Assembly (NCBI RefSeq): GCF_000149955.1
Contig: NC_030992.1
Coordinates: 2,217,976-2,281,975 of the forward strand
Direction: 5' to 3'
Origin: Fusarium oxysporum f. sp. lycopersici 4287
Lineage: Eukaryota > Ascomycota > Sordariomycetes > Hypocreales > Nectriaceae
Length of the DNA stretch: 64,000 bases
Positions within the stretch are counted from its first letter, which is position 1; the number at the start of each line of letters is the position of its first letter. Shown here piece by piece: positions 45,971-57,200 of this stretch. A model generated the notes under the pieces. It saw nothing but the letters and a program-made list of their open reading frames with translations, did not search any database and was not told the origin of the DNA. The position numbers were made by a program, and so were the translations under genes.

Positions 45971-47301
45971 TTACTCAACTAAACCGGCCGCTCTTTGAAG
46001 CTCACGCCGAGTCTGTTCGTGTACTTCACGAACAATCTCTCCTGTAGGCTGGACCTTATTGATTAGCCCAACACCAGTTCCCCTACTCATGTTAGTCTAA
46101 ACACAATTTGCAAGGCACAGACTACTCACGCCCAAGTATTAACGAGATAGCGAGCCTCCTCCTCTGAGTAATCCTCTTTGAGGCTCCGTTGACATTCTTC
46201 CAGACTTGCTCCCGCGAGGAACTTCTCATGGACAGGGCCAACAATGGCACGTCCGTCGTAGAGGGGCCCCCAAAGAGGACTGTTGACTATCCTGTCATTG
46301 AACGTGGACCTGAATCATGTAAATCATCGGCTCATTCTCTGGGGCAGAGCGTAACCTTACTTGAAAGTTGACACGCCACCATCAACAGCCTCAAGGACTT
46401 TCTTCTTTCGGATCTCAGGATAGTTTGATTCGGGCGCAACAGTGAACTGCAAATTAGCCTATCAGGAAAACACGAACCGATCCAGCTCTCACTTACTTTT
46501 GTTCCCATAACAACACCCTCGGCACCTATATATTATCAGTCTGTCTATGTAAACCATGGTTTCACTGATAGTACTCACCCAGAGCCAATGCTCCAGCAAC
46601 ACCTCGCCCATCAGCAATACCTCCTGCGGCCACGATGCTTATTGGTCGGTCAGGAAACTCTCTGTCCAGCATATCTCTAACTTCAGGCACCAAGCTCACA
46701 ATGCCGGATCCTTGACGAAACTGGTGGCCTCCAGCATCTACACCCTGAGTCACGAGCACATCCGCACCGTCTTGGACTGCCTCTCGCGCTGCAGCAACAT
46801 TACCAACCTGGACAAACACAACCGGAGGATAACCCAGAGCCTTGAGGCTAGGGATAATCTTGCTATGAGGCCTAAGGTCTCCATCTGGAGCAAACAACCA
46901 TATTGCCGCAGGACGATACTTGACTATAAGTGGCAGAGCCGTCTCCTCAAAGTAGCTCAAGGAGCTATGACTTGTTATGAAGCTAGCTCCGACACGGAGT
47001 GGCCCATCAGAAGGCTGATCGGCTTCGAGAAGTTCCCGGGCTTCATCAAAGTGGCCAACAAGTCTATTGATGTGCTCCGAGTTTGGTTCAATGTAGGCCA
47101 ACGAGGGGAGGAATCCTGTTGTTGAATGTCAGGCCAGCTTAGAATGGTATGGATCACATATGTTGGAGTGAGAATACCAAGGCCGCCAGCTTTTGTAACC
47201 TCAGCCGCCATGAGAGGCGTAGCAATGCCGAGCATGGGCGCATTGCTGATGAGGGGACTCTTCGCCCAAGGGAAACGGTTGAGAAGCTGTGAAGAGCTCA
47301 T
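45971..47301 (-). CDS. Nitronate monooxygenase (2-nitropropane dioxygenase family)
   Basis: Six exons: 47301-47178, 47115-46579, 46525-46497, 46446-46361, 46309-46130 and 46082-45971. Together they give 1068 nt, 355 residues, with introns of 47-62 nt. I start at 47301 (SSSQLLNRFPWAKSPLIS) because an upstream in-frame ATG adds a non-family extension. FMN-barrel signatures are NAPMLGIATPLMAAEVTKAGGLG, QGVDAGGHQF (with the catalytic-region His), and IVAAGGIADGRGVAGALALGAEGVVMGT split by an intron. The family oxidises alkyl nitronates to carbonyl compounds and nitrite with FMN, detoxifying propionate-3-nitronate and similar compounds. The third exon is only 29 nt. No targeting signal is visible. 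It diverges from nothing close: the aldo-keto reductase upstream lies on the same strand. Confidence 0.9.
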
Positions 47302-47596
47302 TTTGATAATCCGATATAGCGCTGTAAACTCGAGCTTGAAGAGATTCGATGACAATTGAGTTGTATGTACATGGAGCGGTCCAGCTGCAACTAATCCTTT
47401 GCAGAGAACCGAGACGTACCCGCAGCTGACGCTGATTTGTCATACGCCGGGAGTTGATACTGTTTGATCTCTCTGCCGCTACGTACATACATAGATAGAC
47501 CCAGCTGAGATTTAATCATTTCTTATAAGTAATAATATGTTCCAATTTGTGAGTACGACCATCGCATGTATTACCGCCTTGGCCAAGTAGAGTTAT
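47302..47596. other. Short intergenic segment
   Basis: Promoter of the nitronate monooxygenase gene, about 295 bp, lying after the intended stop of the aldo-keto reductase gene at 47597-47599. Confidence 0.7.
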
Positions 47597-48815
47597 TTAA
47601 AACCGCTCCACAACCTCAGGTGGTTTGTTGTTAAGAATCACATCAATCTCCTTCAAAATCTCTGGAGTCAACTTTTTGACACAGCCACAGCTCTGACGTT
47701 CTCATACACCTGCTCAGGACTGCTAGCGCCCGTTATAGCAGAGCTAACATTCTTATTGCTGAGTACCCAGGCCAAGGCGAGCTGACTCTGTTTGAAACCA
47801 AGTCTGTCCGCAATAGGCTTCAGTTGGTTGACCTGCTCAATAATAGCCGTCCAGGTATCTTTCCCTGTTTGCTTCCAGAAACCATTAACCCACTGGATCT
47901 CTTCGTTGGCGAAGCGAGAGTCACCAGGAATGCCGTCACTGTATTTTCCAGACAGGATGCCTTGGCGCATAGGTGAGAATACAGTCAGACCAAGGCCAAC
48001 TTCACGATACAAGTGGGCATATTCCTGCTCGACCTTGACTCGATCCAGCATGTTATAAGCGGGTTGCTCCATAATTGGGCCTATCAGACCCAGTTTGTCT
48101 GCATATCGCCACGCCTGTGCGATCTCATCGGCATTCCACATCGAAGTTCCCCAGTAAAACGCCTGTCAGCTAAGTCAGTCCGTGTGATACAGCCATCACC
48201 GGTGAAATGGTCGGGTTTACCTTTCCTTGATCTATAATGTGATTGAACGCACGAACGATCTCTTCCATGGGCGTTCGACGATCAGGCCTGTGCGCGTAAA
48301 TGAGATCGACATACTCGAGATCCAACCGCTTGAGAGCACCGTTAATCCCCTCAACAATGTGCTTTCTTGAAAGTCCCTTGTTGTTGACGGGGTTGTCTCC
48401 GAACGCTCCTCCCCAGTAGAGCTATACGGAGTTTCTTAGTATCATTACCTGATCAAACATGCATCTATGGCACAAGTATGGTGGGTTACCTTGGTAGAGA
48501 CTACCAGATCGTTTCGTTTCCAACCGAACTTCTTGATAGCCTCACCCATCACAATCTCGGATTCACCGTTGGAGTATTCTTCGGCACAGTCGAAGAAGTT
48601 GACACCGCAGTCATAGGCGGCCTTCATGCATTCAAAGGTACGTTCTGTAGAACCAATCAGTCAATATCCCCTTGAGTTTGTCCCTTTGAATGCTGGCCTT
48701 TATCAATGTGGCCACCATATGTCAACCATCCTCCGAGAGAGATTGCAGATACCTGAAGACCTGAGCGGCCCAGGAAGCGGTACTCCATCTCGGGGATGTC
48801 TTCTGGCTTAGCCAT
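47597..48815 (-). pseudogene. Kv-beta-type aldo-keto reductase, apparently damaged
   Basis: Exons 48815-48704, 48644-48490, 48421-48221 and 48162 onward. The protein matches AKR6 (potassium-channel beta-like) reductases: YRFLGRSGLQVSAISLGGWLTYGGH, CGVNFFDCAEEYSNGESE (active-site Asp), then YVDLIYAHRPDRRTPMEE. Further on are FYWGTSMWNADEI, FSPMRQGILSGKY and SSAITGASSPEQV. Two faults stand out. The first intron has AT (ATAAAG) where GT is expected at 48703, although its length (59 nt), branch site TTGACTGA and acceptor CTACAG are normal. Near 47670 the frame hits TGA after VAVSKS; one extra A in the five-A run would restore LTPEILKEIDVIL through ERF at 47597. Read-through at the first fault stops at GDID. 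Sequencing error could explain either fault, but not easily both. Confidence 0.8.
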
Positions 48816-51800
48816 TGCCGTGACTATGACTTGATGGTTGGGCTCTGGAGAGGGCTGATTGTGGTATATGGTGATAGTGCTGCAGTTGTCTGTGTCAGCG
48901 CAAGCTCATCTTGCGCCTTTGGCGGGATTTAGAGCTCTTTGTCATGTCATCAGTAATCAAGCTACAACCCTTTTAGGTAGACCGATACTGCCGACTGTCC
49001 TTCCTATTTCTGATAGCTGTCTCACGCGGGGTATCCTTTATTATGGTTTCTTCTTAATGATTGACTGATAACTCAATTTCATAGAGTCTGGGCCAATACC
49101 TCGAAGCATGTGACAACAAACAACACAGGCACAGCATTTCCTCAATAACCGAGACCACTGATGGATGATCTCATCCTTTTAACACTACATATATTAGCTC
49201 CTAATAACGTTAGACATCGCTGTTGACTCATGGCAATCAATCAGTACTCACTCCGGTTACCCTGTACTACTAAAATACCTCCAATGTTTATTGGTAGCCG
49301 AAAACTGACCCATTGGCTTGGGCATTGGCATAGAACGGAGTTTGTTGCATCCGAAATACGTGGTCTAGAACCTGATGCCAGACCAGATGTCATTACATGA
49401 AACCCAGCTCTTACACGACAAGTTAAGAGCTCCAACACTAAACTTCATGGATTGACTCGGCAATGCTACGAACCGAGTACAGTTGTGTCACACCCATGGT
49501 CATGTTTTGATTCGATGGCAATGATCAATAAGACAAACAATACAGTTTATGGCGTACGAATGCCTCAAGCACACCTAAGTGGCCACGGAAAATCATGTAA
49601 ATATTTTGACTGGCAAAGAATGAATGAATTTACCATGTTCGAGATTGTCATTGGCCGATCTTGAGCTGGAAGTACGAACGAGCGTGTACATCTAGCTTCT
49701 AATTGGACCAATCCGAATTTATACAGGTCTTGTGAGCGCTAGGTTGGCATTTCGGAGATTTCGCAGGGAAGAGGAAACCAAATCTCCGAGTGACGAGTGA
49801 CACGCCTGTTTCTCGCAGAGAGAAGAAGATAATAATTAGATCGCTGGAAACAGGGAACATCACTTATGACGAGGTTCTGTAATTTCAAAATCCAGGTTCT
49901 GCATTCTGAGCGGAATGCCAACGCCATACTTAGGACCTAGGTTAGCATTCAAACTGTAGGTATGAGGTACTTAGAGACGTCGTGACACTGACCAGGCAAC
50001 GGCTTCAAGAGGCGAACCCAGCTTCAAGCACGTAACATGATGTGGTTTATATTGCGTTCCGCAAGCTGGCAAATGGGTCATGTTATGATGTAGCATGCCA
50101 TCATTGCCCGGGTACATAGCAAGAGGATTTGTCAGTTGAAATCATAAGTCAAGGCAACGAACAGGACATTGCCACTGCAGTTCCACGTAAAGCAGTTGTG
50201 ACTAGAACATAATTCACTCGACTGAGCCGTCCAAGGGGCCGTTGAATGAGCTCGGTGTGGCGAAGATTTACGTGTGCAGCGACTGTGTGCTGGCAACTGT
50301 GGCGAGTATTGGCTCGTAAGGAACCTGCAATTACTGAAATCTTACGGATACAGCTGACAGACTACAACAGATCGATAGCGCAGCAAGGGACACACGACAC
50401 AGGAGAAAAGGGAGGTGGATGTATGTTGAGATCCCAGTTGATGAGGACAGGCCGACAGGGCATAACAAGGGAAGAATTAGAGCCGCTTCTAGCGGGGACC
50501 CCTGGTCAAGATATCTCTCTTCTGGGCCAGTTGCTCTGTTGGGACTGGGGTAGCTTAGCAAACTTGCAAACTTGCATTATGTATTTTGTGGTGACATATT
50601 GGATATTTAATCTCACGATTGAGACCTTGCTCGAGAATCACATGGTGGAACAGGGACACAAATGCCAAGAACACCAATTCTCTGCAGAACACCCCAAAAA
50701 TACATTTTATACAGAGTATATTGCTTCGTATACGATAAATGAAGTGAGGCAAAAGAAGACTGGAAATAAGGATTGGAATTTGGACCGGATGAATGGGCAA
50801 CGGAACTATTCCACCATGAGCCAAGTGCCATGGGTCAGTCCAGTGATAGACGGGCGCTAGCAACGTCTGAACTCTTGGTGTGGCTTGTTGCGTCCCGTCG
50901 TGGATGCATGCTTTTCTTCAAAATGTACACTAACAATACCCTTTGGCAGGGAGAACGGTCGAATGAATCGCTAGACTGGACTGTAATAGCAGGAGAGAAG
51001 AATCTCAAACGAACGAACAGTTCCGAAGCTTGAACCCTGATATCCACTAGGCACATAGTTGAGGATGTCGGATCTTGCGGTCAAGGGCATGAGTAGAAGC
51101 GCGGCATTTTGTTGATGCGATGCAACGAGGAGCCCTGCCTTGTGTTGTACATACACGAAATAGTGCCAAGCACACACGTAGAAGCACACGTACATACGGA
51201 TACACAAGGATGCACAAGCTCCCCATGCACAGGTCGTCGATCTATTTGCTATCTGGCCATGCTCGAAATTGGACTTCGTCTATTGACCGGCTGCAGGGTC
51301 TTGAGTGACAATGGCCAGAAGCAGTTTCTCGCCGACAAGAACCTTGAATCTCAACATCCAACCCATGTCGATAGAATCACAGACCAGATGATGGATAGCC
51401 AATGTTAAAGCAAGGTACCAGGCAGTACCTGACAAGAGGCTGGGAGATTGCCCTTGGGCCAAGGTAGAGTTTTGTACCCCGGCTCTGCCGTTGGGGCATC
51501 CCGAGTACTCCACTGTCTAGTGGGCAGCGCCGAGTCAAGTCCTTTCATTCATTCTTCTGAAAGAGCACAGACGGACGCCCGGAGCGGTAGGGAGTTGTAC
51601 GGGCGAATGTCGTGATGAGATCACATCGCAAGGCCTTTGTTGTTGCCAGAGCGGACGGTGTAAATAATTCGGTGATCAATCCTCAAGACATCTCTATCAA
51701 GGCCTCATCGACGCATCTGCTTCTGAAGTGAAGACGCATGAGCTTGAACAACTACTCACCGATAACTTGACGTCGACGGCTGCGTGTCATTCCCATTAGC

Positions 51801-53310
51801 ATTGCGCAGGTGATGTCTTCAAGGCGTCGCTGGCAATAAACTTTTCATGCCCATTGTCTCTTGACCCGCGACTCGAGGTAGGATTGGGTGCGACTATCGT
51901 TGCTTTTTCGTGCTTGGGAGCGAAACAATACCATTGACTCAAGGGAAGGGAACTAGAGCTGCAAGAGAGACTCACGGGAAGGGTTGAGAGAGAATCTAAA
52001 CTCAAGTTGATTTAGACACTCCTAAATCAAACCATGCACAGTGTTATTCGGTACCTACTGTTGAGGAGTTTGAGAATGATATTTTACTCCATGATCCATG
52101 AGTTTTGTATGGGCTAGAGCCCAAAGGATGCTCACAGTGCTGAACCTTGAGCCTTAAACAACGGACACTCCTTACCTACTGAATCCGGCTGGTCTTGGTC
52201 TGGCCTAGACCCTCTGAAAGTCGGGGCTGGCAGCCAAATTGATTGTCGACTCCTGGTTGGCGTATGCTTTCAGGCCCCTTCGCTTGTTTCTGTAGCGCTT
52301 CCATGCCTGTGGCTGGGGGCCGGGGGTTCCCTAGCAGTGGAGTTGTCGCTGATTTCTTTGAGGTGAGGTGCCTGGGCTAGCCCGGCCTTGCGTTGGATTG
52401 TATGGCCTGGGCTTCTCGTTGGCTCAGGTCAGGTCAGGTCCGCGCATGGGGCCCGGGGGCAGGTGCTTCTACTCTCTCCCCGTCCCCGTCCCATCTCTTG
52501 CTTCTCTTTCCCCTTTCCCAAACTTGATCTCCCCATCAACGTTACCGACGTCGCCTTCGATCTCTCTTGGGGCTTTCCCCTTCGACCGCCTTTCCTTTCG
52601 ACTCGAATCGATCGCCTCTGAGCTGCCTGATTCTATTCTTTTTTGGCATCTCTTCTTTTAATTGAGGTGAGTCAATTTGATTTTGACTTCGATTTACTGG
52701 AGGTGGTCTGTTCAGCGTTGTTGTGGTCCCTCCGACAAAGGCAGCTCCCGAGCCGTGGATATCGGGTTGGTTCCAGCGTCTTGTTGTGTGCAGCACTTTG
52801 CCAATTCTTTCTGGCCAAACTGTTGCATTCGAACTCTTCAGCATACTTGAAGAGTATGCAACGCTTGATCGCTGTGTCGCCTCATTTCTTATACATTGCG
52901 TCTAAAAGGATCTTCTCGGCATCGCCTTTAGGGGGTTCTACTGCGACTGGCGGCTGTGCCCTTGGACTGGAGGTGTCTATTTTACCGCGCCTCCAATCAA
53001 CATCCCAGTACCGTGCCGACAGGACAGCCCAACTTGGTCAATCCATCGCCTCATCCTTCAGTCGTCCAACCACGAGCAGCGCCACAGCTTCCGTTTCTTT
53101 TCCTTCTTCATACACTCGCGTGCATGCTGCATCGCCATCATTAGTTTCATCAAAACTAACCGCTGCCTCGCGCACCTTCTTTGTAGGCATCGTTTTATTG
53201 CACCAGTTTCGACATTGAGCACGAGTTACGCCCTTGTCCAAACGACCGATCCTCCTGCATCTGTTTCGATATATTGCACCGGTGGTCCTCTGACCGCCTT
53301 CGCCGCCTAA
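48816..53310. other. Gene-poor 4.5-kb stretch upstream of casein kinase I
   Basis: No gene supported. The longest frame, 50246-50860 (204 codons), has no domain, overlaps minus-strand frames and ends without exon-like partners. The last 0.8 kb (from about 52467) looks like the long leader of the kinase gene. Confidence 0.55.
52467..52521 (+). promoter_or_regulatory. Pyrimidine-rich tract, probable start region of kinase mRNA
   Basis: A CT-rich stretch typical of strongly expressed fungal housekeeping promoters lies about 0.8 kb before the kinase ATG. A good donor, GTGAGT at 52667-52672, suggests an intron in the 5' untranslated leader. I could not fix its acceptor. Confidence 0.4.
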
Positions 53311-54792
53311 ATGGCTTCGTCATCATCCAACGTGGTCGGTGTTCACTACCGAGTTGGCAAGAAGATTGGAGAGGGATCTTTTGGCGTTATTTTTGAAGGC
53401 ACCAATTTACTCAACAATCAACAAGTCGCTATCAAGTTTGTTAGTACAACAATAGCCCGGCGTTTCTGCGCTGCCATGGTGTTGGCTTTTCTGACATTGC
53501 ATTAGGAACCTCGCAAGAGTGATGCTCCCCAACTGCGAGATGAGTACCGGACTTATAAGATCCTCGTGGGCTGCCGTGAGAAGACCCGTTTCCAAACAAT
53601 ACAGTTCTCATGTGCTAATACAGATTCAGCTGGTATTCCCAATGTTTACTACTTCGGCCAGGAGGGTCTCCACAACATTCTCGTGATCGACTTGCTCGGT
53701 CCTTCCCTTGAGGATCTTTTCGATCACTGTGGCCGAAGGTTCTCCATTAAGACGGTTGTTATGGTTGCCAAGCAAATGCTTTCGAGGGTTCAGACCATTC
53801 ACGAGAAGAATCTCATTTACCGCGATATCAAACCCGACAACTTCCTCATTGGCCGCCCTGGCACCAAGGCTTCCAGCGTTATCCATGTGGTTGACTTCGG
53901 CATGGCCAAGCAGTACCGTGATCCGAAGACGAAGCAACATATCCCATACCGCGAGCGAAAGTCCCTTTCTGGAACTGCACGATACATGAGTATCAACACC
54001 CATCTGGGCCGTGAGCAGTCCCGCCGAGACGATCTCGAAGCTCTTGGTCATGTCTTCTTGTACTTTCTTCGAGGTGGTCTTCCTTGGCAGGGATTGAAGG
54101 CGGCCACCAACAAGCAGAAATATGAGAAGATTGGCGAGAAGAAGCAGACAACTGCTATCAAGGATCTTTGTGAGGGTTTCCCCGAGGAGTTCTCCAAGTA
54201 TTTGACGTATGTCCGAAATCTGGGCTTCGAGGATACTCCTGACTATGATTACCTTCGGGAGCTCTTTACACAGGCTCTCAAGAACACTGGCGAGGTTGAG
54301 GATGGCGAGTATGACTGGATGAAGATTTCTAAGGATTCGGGAAAGGGATGGGATTCGAAGAGCCACAGCGGCGCGTACCTCCACAACCCCAACGTGCGGC
54401 CTGGCCCCTCTCAGATGGAGCTGCACAGCGGCCACCGTCCCGGGAATACCACCTCTCACCAACAAGCACAAAACCTTACTGTCGGCCGTTTAAACGCCGC
54501 GCAACCCCCTCCTCCGTCTCCGATCAAGCAGATGGGCAAGCAGAGAGATCGGCCAAGCGCCCCCGGCGCCTTGTCAGCGCAGAGGGGGAGCGGGGTTGGG
54601 GGTCTTCGGGACATGGCCACGCCCACTGGCTCGACCCAGGCTCAGTTCCAGAACAGTGCCCAGAACCTGCCTCAGCAGCCGAGGACGTCCCAACAAGGCC
54701 AGGCGACCCAGCCCGCCCAGGCTAGCGGTCAACAGGCCAATCCTCAGCCCAGTGGCTTCCAGAAGTTGATGAAGACCCTATGCTGTGGTTAA
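53311..54792 (+). CDS. YCK2: Casein kinase I, Yck1/2 (membrane-anchored) type
   Basis: Exons 53311-53439, 53506-53575 and 53630-54792, 1362 nt, 453 residues. The kinase domain covers about residues 12-285: [14 protein letters not shown] (Gly-rich loop), VAIKFEPR (VAIK lysine; intron after KF), [12 protein letters not shown] (catalytic loop), [12 protein letters not shown] (DFG) and [26 protein letters not shown], the CK1 hallmark in place of APE. The C-terminal 150 residues are Gln/Pro/Gly-rich and end MKTLCCG. The terminal Cys pair suits palmitoylation by an Akr1-type enzyme, as in Yck1/2, and points to the plasma membrane and away from the nuclear Hrr25 type. Expected roles: nutrient signalling, endocytosis and polarity. 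The two introns fall in the conserved region near the N-lobe. Confidence 0.93.
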
Positions 54793-55852
54793 GCGTACTC
54801 TGGTATACAGCTAAGAATTTTCTTTGTTTCTTCATTGCTGCGGCGTTGTGCATCAGGATCTGTATTATGTCGACAGACTCCGGTTCAACAGGGTTGCCCG
54901 ATTTATTCAGAACCGGGTTGTGGTTGATGGTTGAAATGCCCAACTGAAGCTCAGTCCAGTTTATAGATGGATGAGGTGGTGGATGCCTAGGCACGGTAGA
55001 GCTTACTTCGACCGAGTTGGTTCGAGTCACAAACAGACTCCAGGGCCTTTCGCCCATGCATCTTGGTTACCTTCAAAAGCGCACTGTTTTCGAACTCGAA
55101 CTCATCATCTGGGCATTATAGAGCCCTTTGGCCGCCTACGAACCGTTCTTAGCAGTCGATATACTTGCATGACACCCTTTGAAGCGGAAGCAGATCTCGT
55201 TCGGGACTACGGCGGAGGGCACTCCTTTCTCTTGTCTGGCAAGCCATTACGAAATATACTAAAACCACGTTTAATCTTCAGCGCAGCGCAGCAAGGCGCA
55301 AGGAGGGTGCAGGGCAGCATTTTTGGGTTTGTTTGGGTTGTTTCTTCTCTTTTTTCTTATGACGCTGTCCATAATAACTTTGTGTAATCGCTCACGAGAC
55401 GAAAGCTACCATCGGTGTGCCTGATGGCACCCAGTCTTGCCTGGTGTAGATGGAGAGATCAGTTAGCGTGGGGATGAGTTTGAAGTTTACAGGCTTGGTG
55501 ATTCGTTGTGAAACGAAGACAGAGCACTATAGGGAGTTCTCGTTCTTTTGGCAATTTTATAATGGGAAAAGAAAAAGGCGTCGCCATCTTTATCACAGTC
55601 CTCGGTTCCACCTTTTCGAGTATGCATTTAGGTACACGATATAATAAACATCATCATGTGCATGTAACATTACACGGCCATCGCCATTGCAAGATGACCT
55701 CACCGCCGTAGCTTGAATGCCCAACGATCTCTTTTATCCTTTTCTGGTACGCAATCCATCAACACCCGACCCGATAAACGACATGTTGACTCTTCCTGGA
55801 CTACTGAAGCCTAAGACTCAACTCGCAAACAAAAATTGATCGACCAATTACT
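54793..55852. other. Convergent intergenic 1.06 kb
   Basis: Lies between the stops of the kinase (+) and the p24 gene (-). Probably carries both 3' untranslated regions. No gene seen. Confidence 0.6.
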
Positions 55853-56644
55853 CTAGGTGAGCTTCTGCTTAATGAAGAATGATCGAAGGTGGGAAAGCTG
55901 CCAGGTGCAGGTGATGCCAAGCACGATAAGCTGGATGATGATCCATCGAATGACACGGGCGTTTGTAGACTCGGATTGATCTCGGAACTCGGCCTCTCGC
56001 TCCTGTGCACACATTGTCAGTTTTCTGCTCTCATAAAAACATGTTTACGGTGGCACATACACGCTGGAATACTTGTTCTCTGCGGATATCAGCAAGACGA
56101 GCGTTGAGGTCCTTGACACGTGATGTGATATCCTGGATCTTTCCCTTATCGCTGCTCTCGATTTGGTTGGTCTCACCAATGACCAAGTCAAGAGTCAACT
56201 TGATGCCGCCATTTGGGTTCTTGGCGGAGAGCCACGAAGTGCGGCCAGAGCTGGACGAAGGGGTGAAACAGATCTTGTGGTCGCCAGCATCGGCGGCGGA
56301 GAATGTAAAGCGGCCAGAAGCAGCGCCGCGCTGAGAAACGACACGATGATCGTTGTCGAATATTTCCTGTTAGCTATTATTAGGAAAAGTCCGAAAGACA
56401 TTGCAATATGCTTGTGGACAGCTGTCCATGAAAAACATACGTCGACGTTGATGTAGATGCTGATACCGTCATGCTTTACCCAAGCTGATACTCGGTCATC
56501 CCACTCCTCAGCAGTGTAATGTCCAACGACAAGTGTATCCTTGGGCAACTCCTCGTAAAAGCATCTGGGGGTTGTGCCGTCGATGAAGAAATGCAGCGCA
56601 TTCGCAGCGGCGCTGAGCGACAGGAGAGGAAGTAGGAATTTCAT
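55853..56644 (-). CDS. p24/emp24 family cargo receptor (Erp1-like)
   Basis: Exons 56644-56441, 56366-56061 and 56002-55853, 660 nt, 219 residues. Introns are 74 and 58 nt, both with GTATGT donors. A signal peptide (KFLLPLLSLSAAANA) is followed by the GOLD domain: LHFFIDGTTPRCFYEEL, ISIYINVD, RFTFSAADAGDHKICF. The two cysteines should form the family disulfide. A coiled-coil stem (IQDITSRVKDLNARLADIRREQVF) leads to a membrane helix (about 182-202, WIIIQLIVLGITCTWQL). The short tail ends FFIKQKLT, combining an FF export signal with a KxKxx-type COPI signal. p24 proteins cycle between ER and Golgi and help load cargo into COPII vesicles. TPRCFYEELP favours the Erp1/5/6 side over Emp24/Erv25; the subfamily is inferred. 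Confidence 0.92.
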
Positions 56645-57200
56645 GATGGCGACTGCTACAGCACTGATGTCCTTGGCGAAATTGCACGGGTCGGTTTATT
56701 GTTAGATACTTTAAGGAAAATGTCGGTGATTGGAACAAAAAAACAATGTGACGAAGTCCAATGCTTGGAGTTGTTGTAGCTGTTCCCCCCTTTGGCTCTG
56801 GCTTCGACGTTGGCGCCCGCGAAGCTGCCACGTTCAATGATCGGCTTTGGGCCAGGGGGTGATCTAGCACTGTCACGTGCAGATAACGCAACCCGTTCCA
56901 GATTCTGATCCTGGGCAGAGACGGCGCATCCTACTATGTAATCCTCAGCAGTTACTCCGTGCTCCGAATTAATTCGAGTCAACCCCAAATTTTTTGACGC
57001 GTCAACCAAACACCAGCGGTTCGATCTCAACGAAGAGCATCAATAAACGAAATACGGACTGATAAATTATTGTTAGAAGTGGACCACGTGCTTGAATTTG
57101 ATGACCTTGGTGATGGAAGCTCGAATTTAACGGATTATTGGACCGGTTACACTTGTCCTTCTTTCTTTTCGACAATTTACCTCCACGACAAACTTCCACG
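56645..57200. other. Divergent promoter region, p24 and Swc4
   Basis: About 556 bp between two start codons on opposite strands. It contains a CACGTG hexamer within CCACGTGC near 57084 and a second CACGTG-like site (TCACGTGC) near 56875. No gene seen. Confidence 0.6.

Noticed and set aside
50246..50860. 204-codon plus-strand open frame
   Set aside because: No recognisable domain, low-complexity and strand-overlapping frames, and no exon partner or family pattern.
52643..53218. 191-codon frame in the kinase leader
   Set aside because: It starts at TTG, is Ser-rich without a domain, and lies in the likely untranslated leader of the casein kinase gene.
54971..55387. 138-codon frame after casein kinase I
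   Set aside because: Lies in the convergent 3' flank and has no domain and no splice partners.
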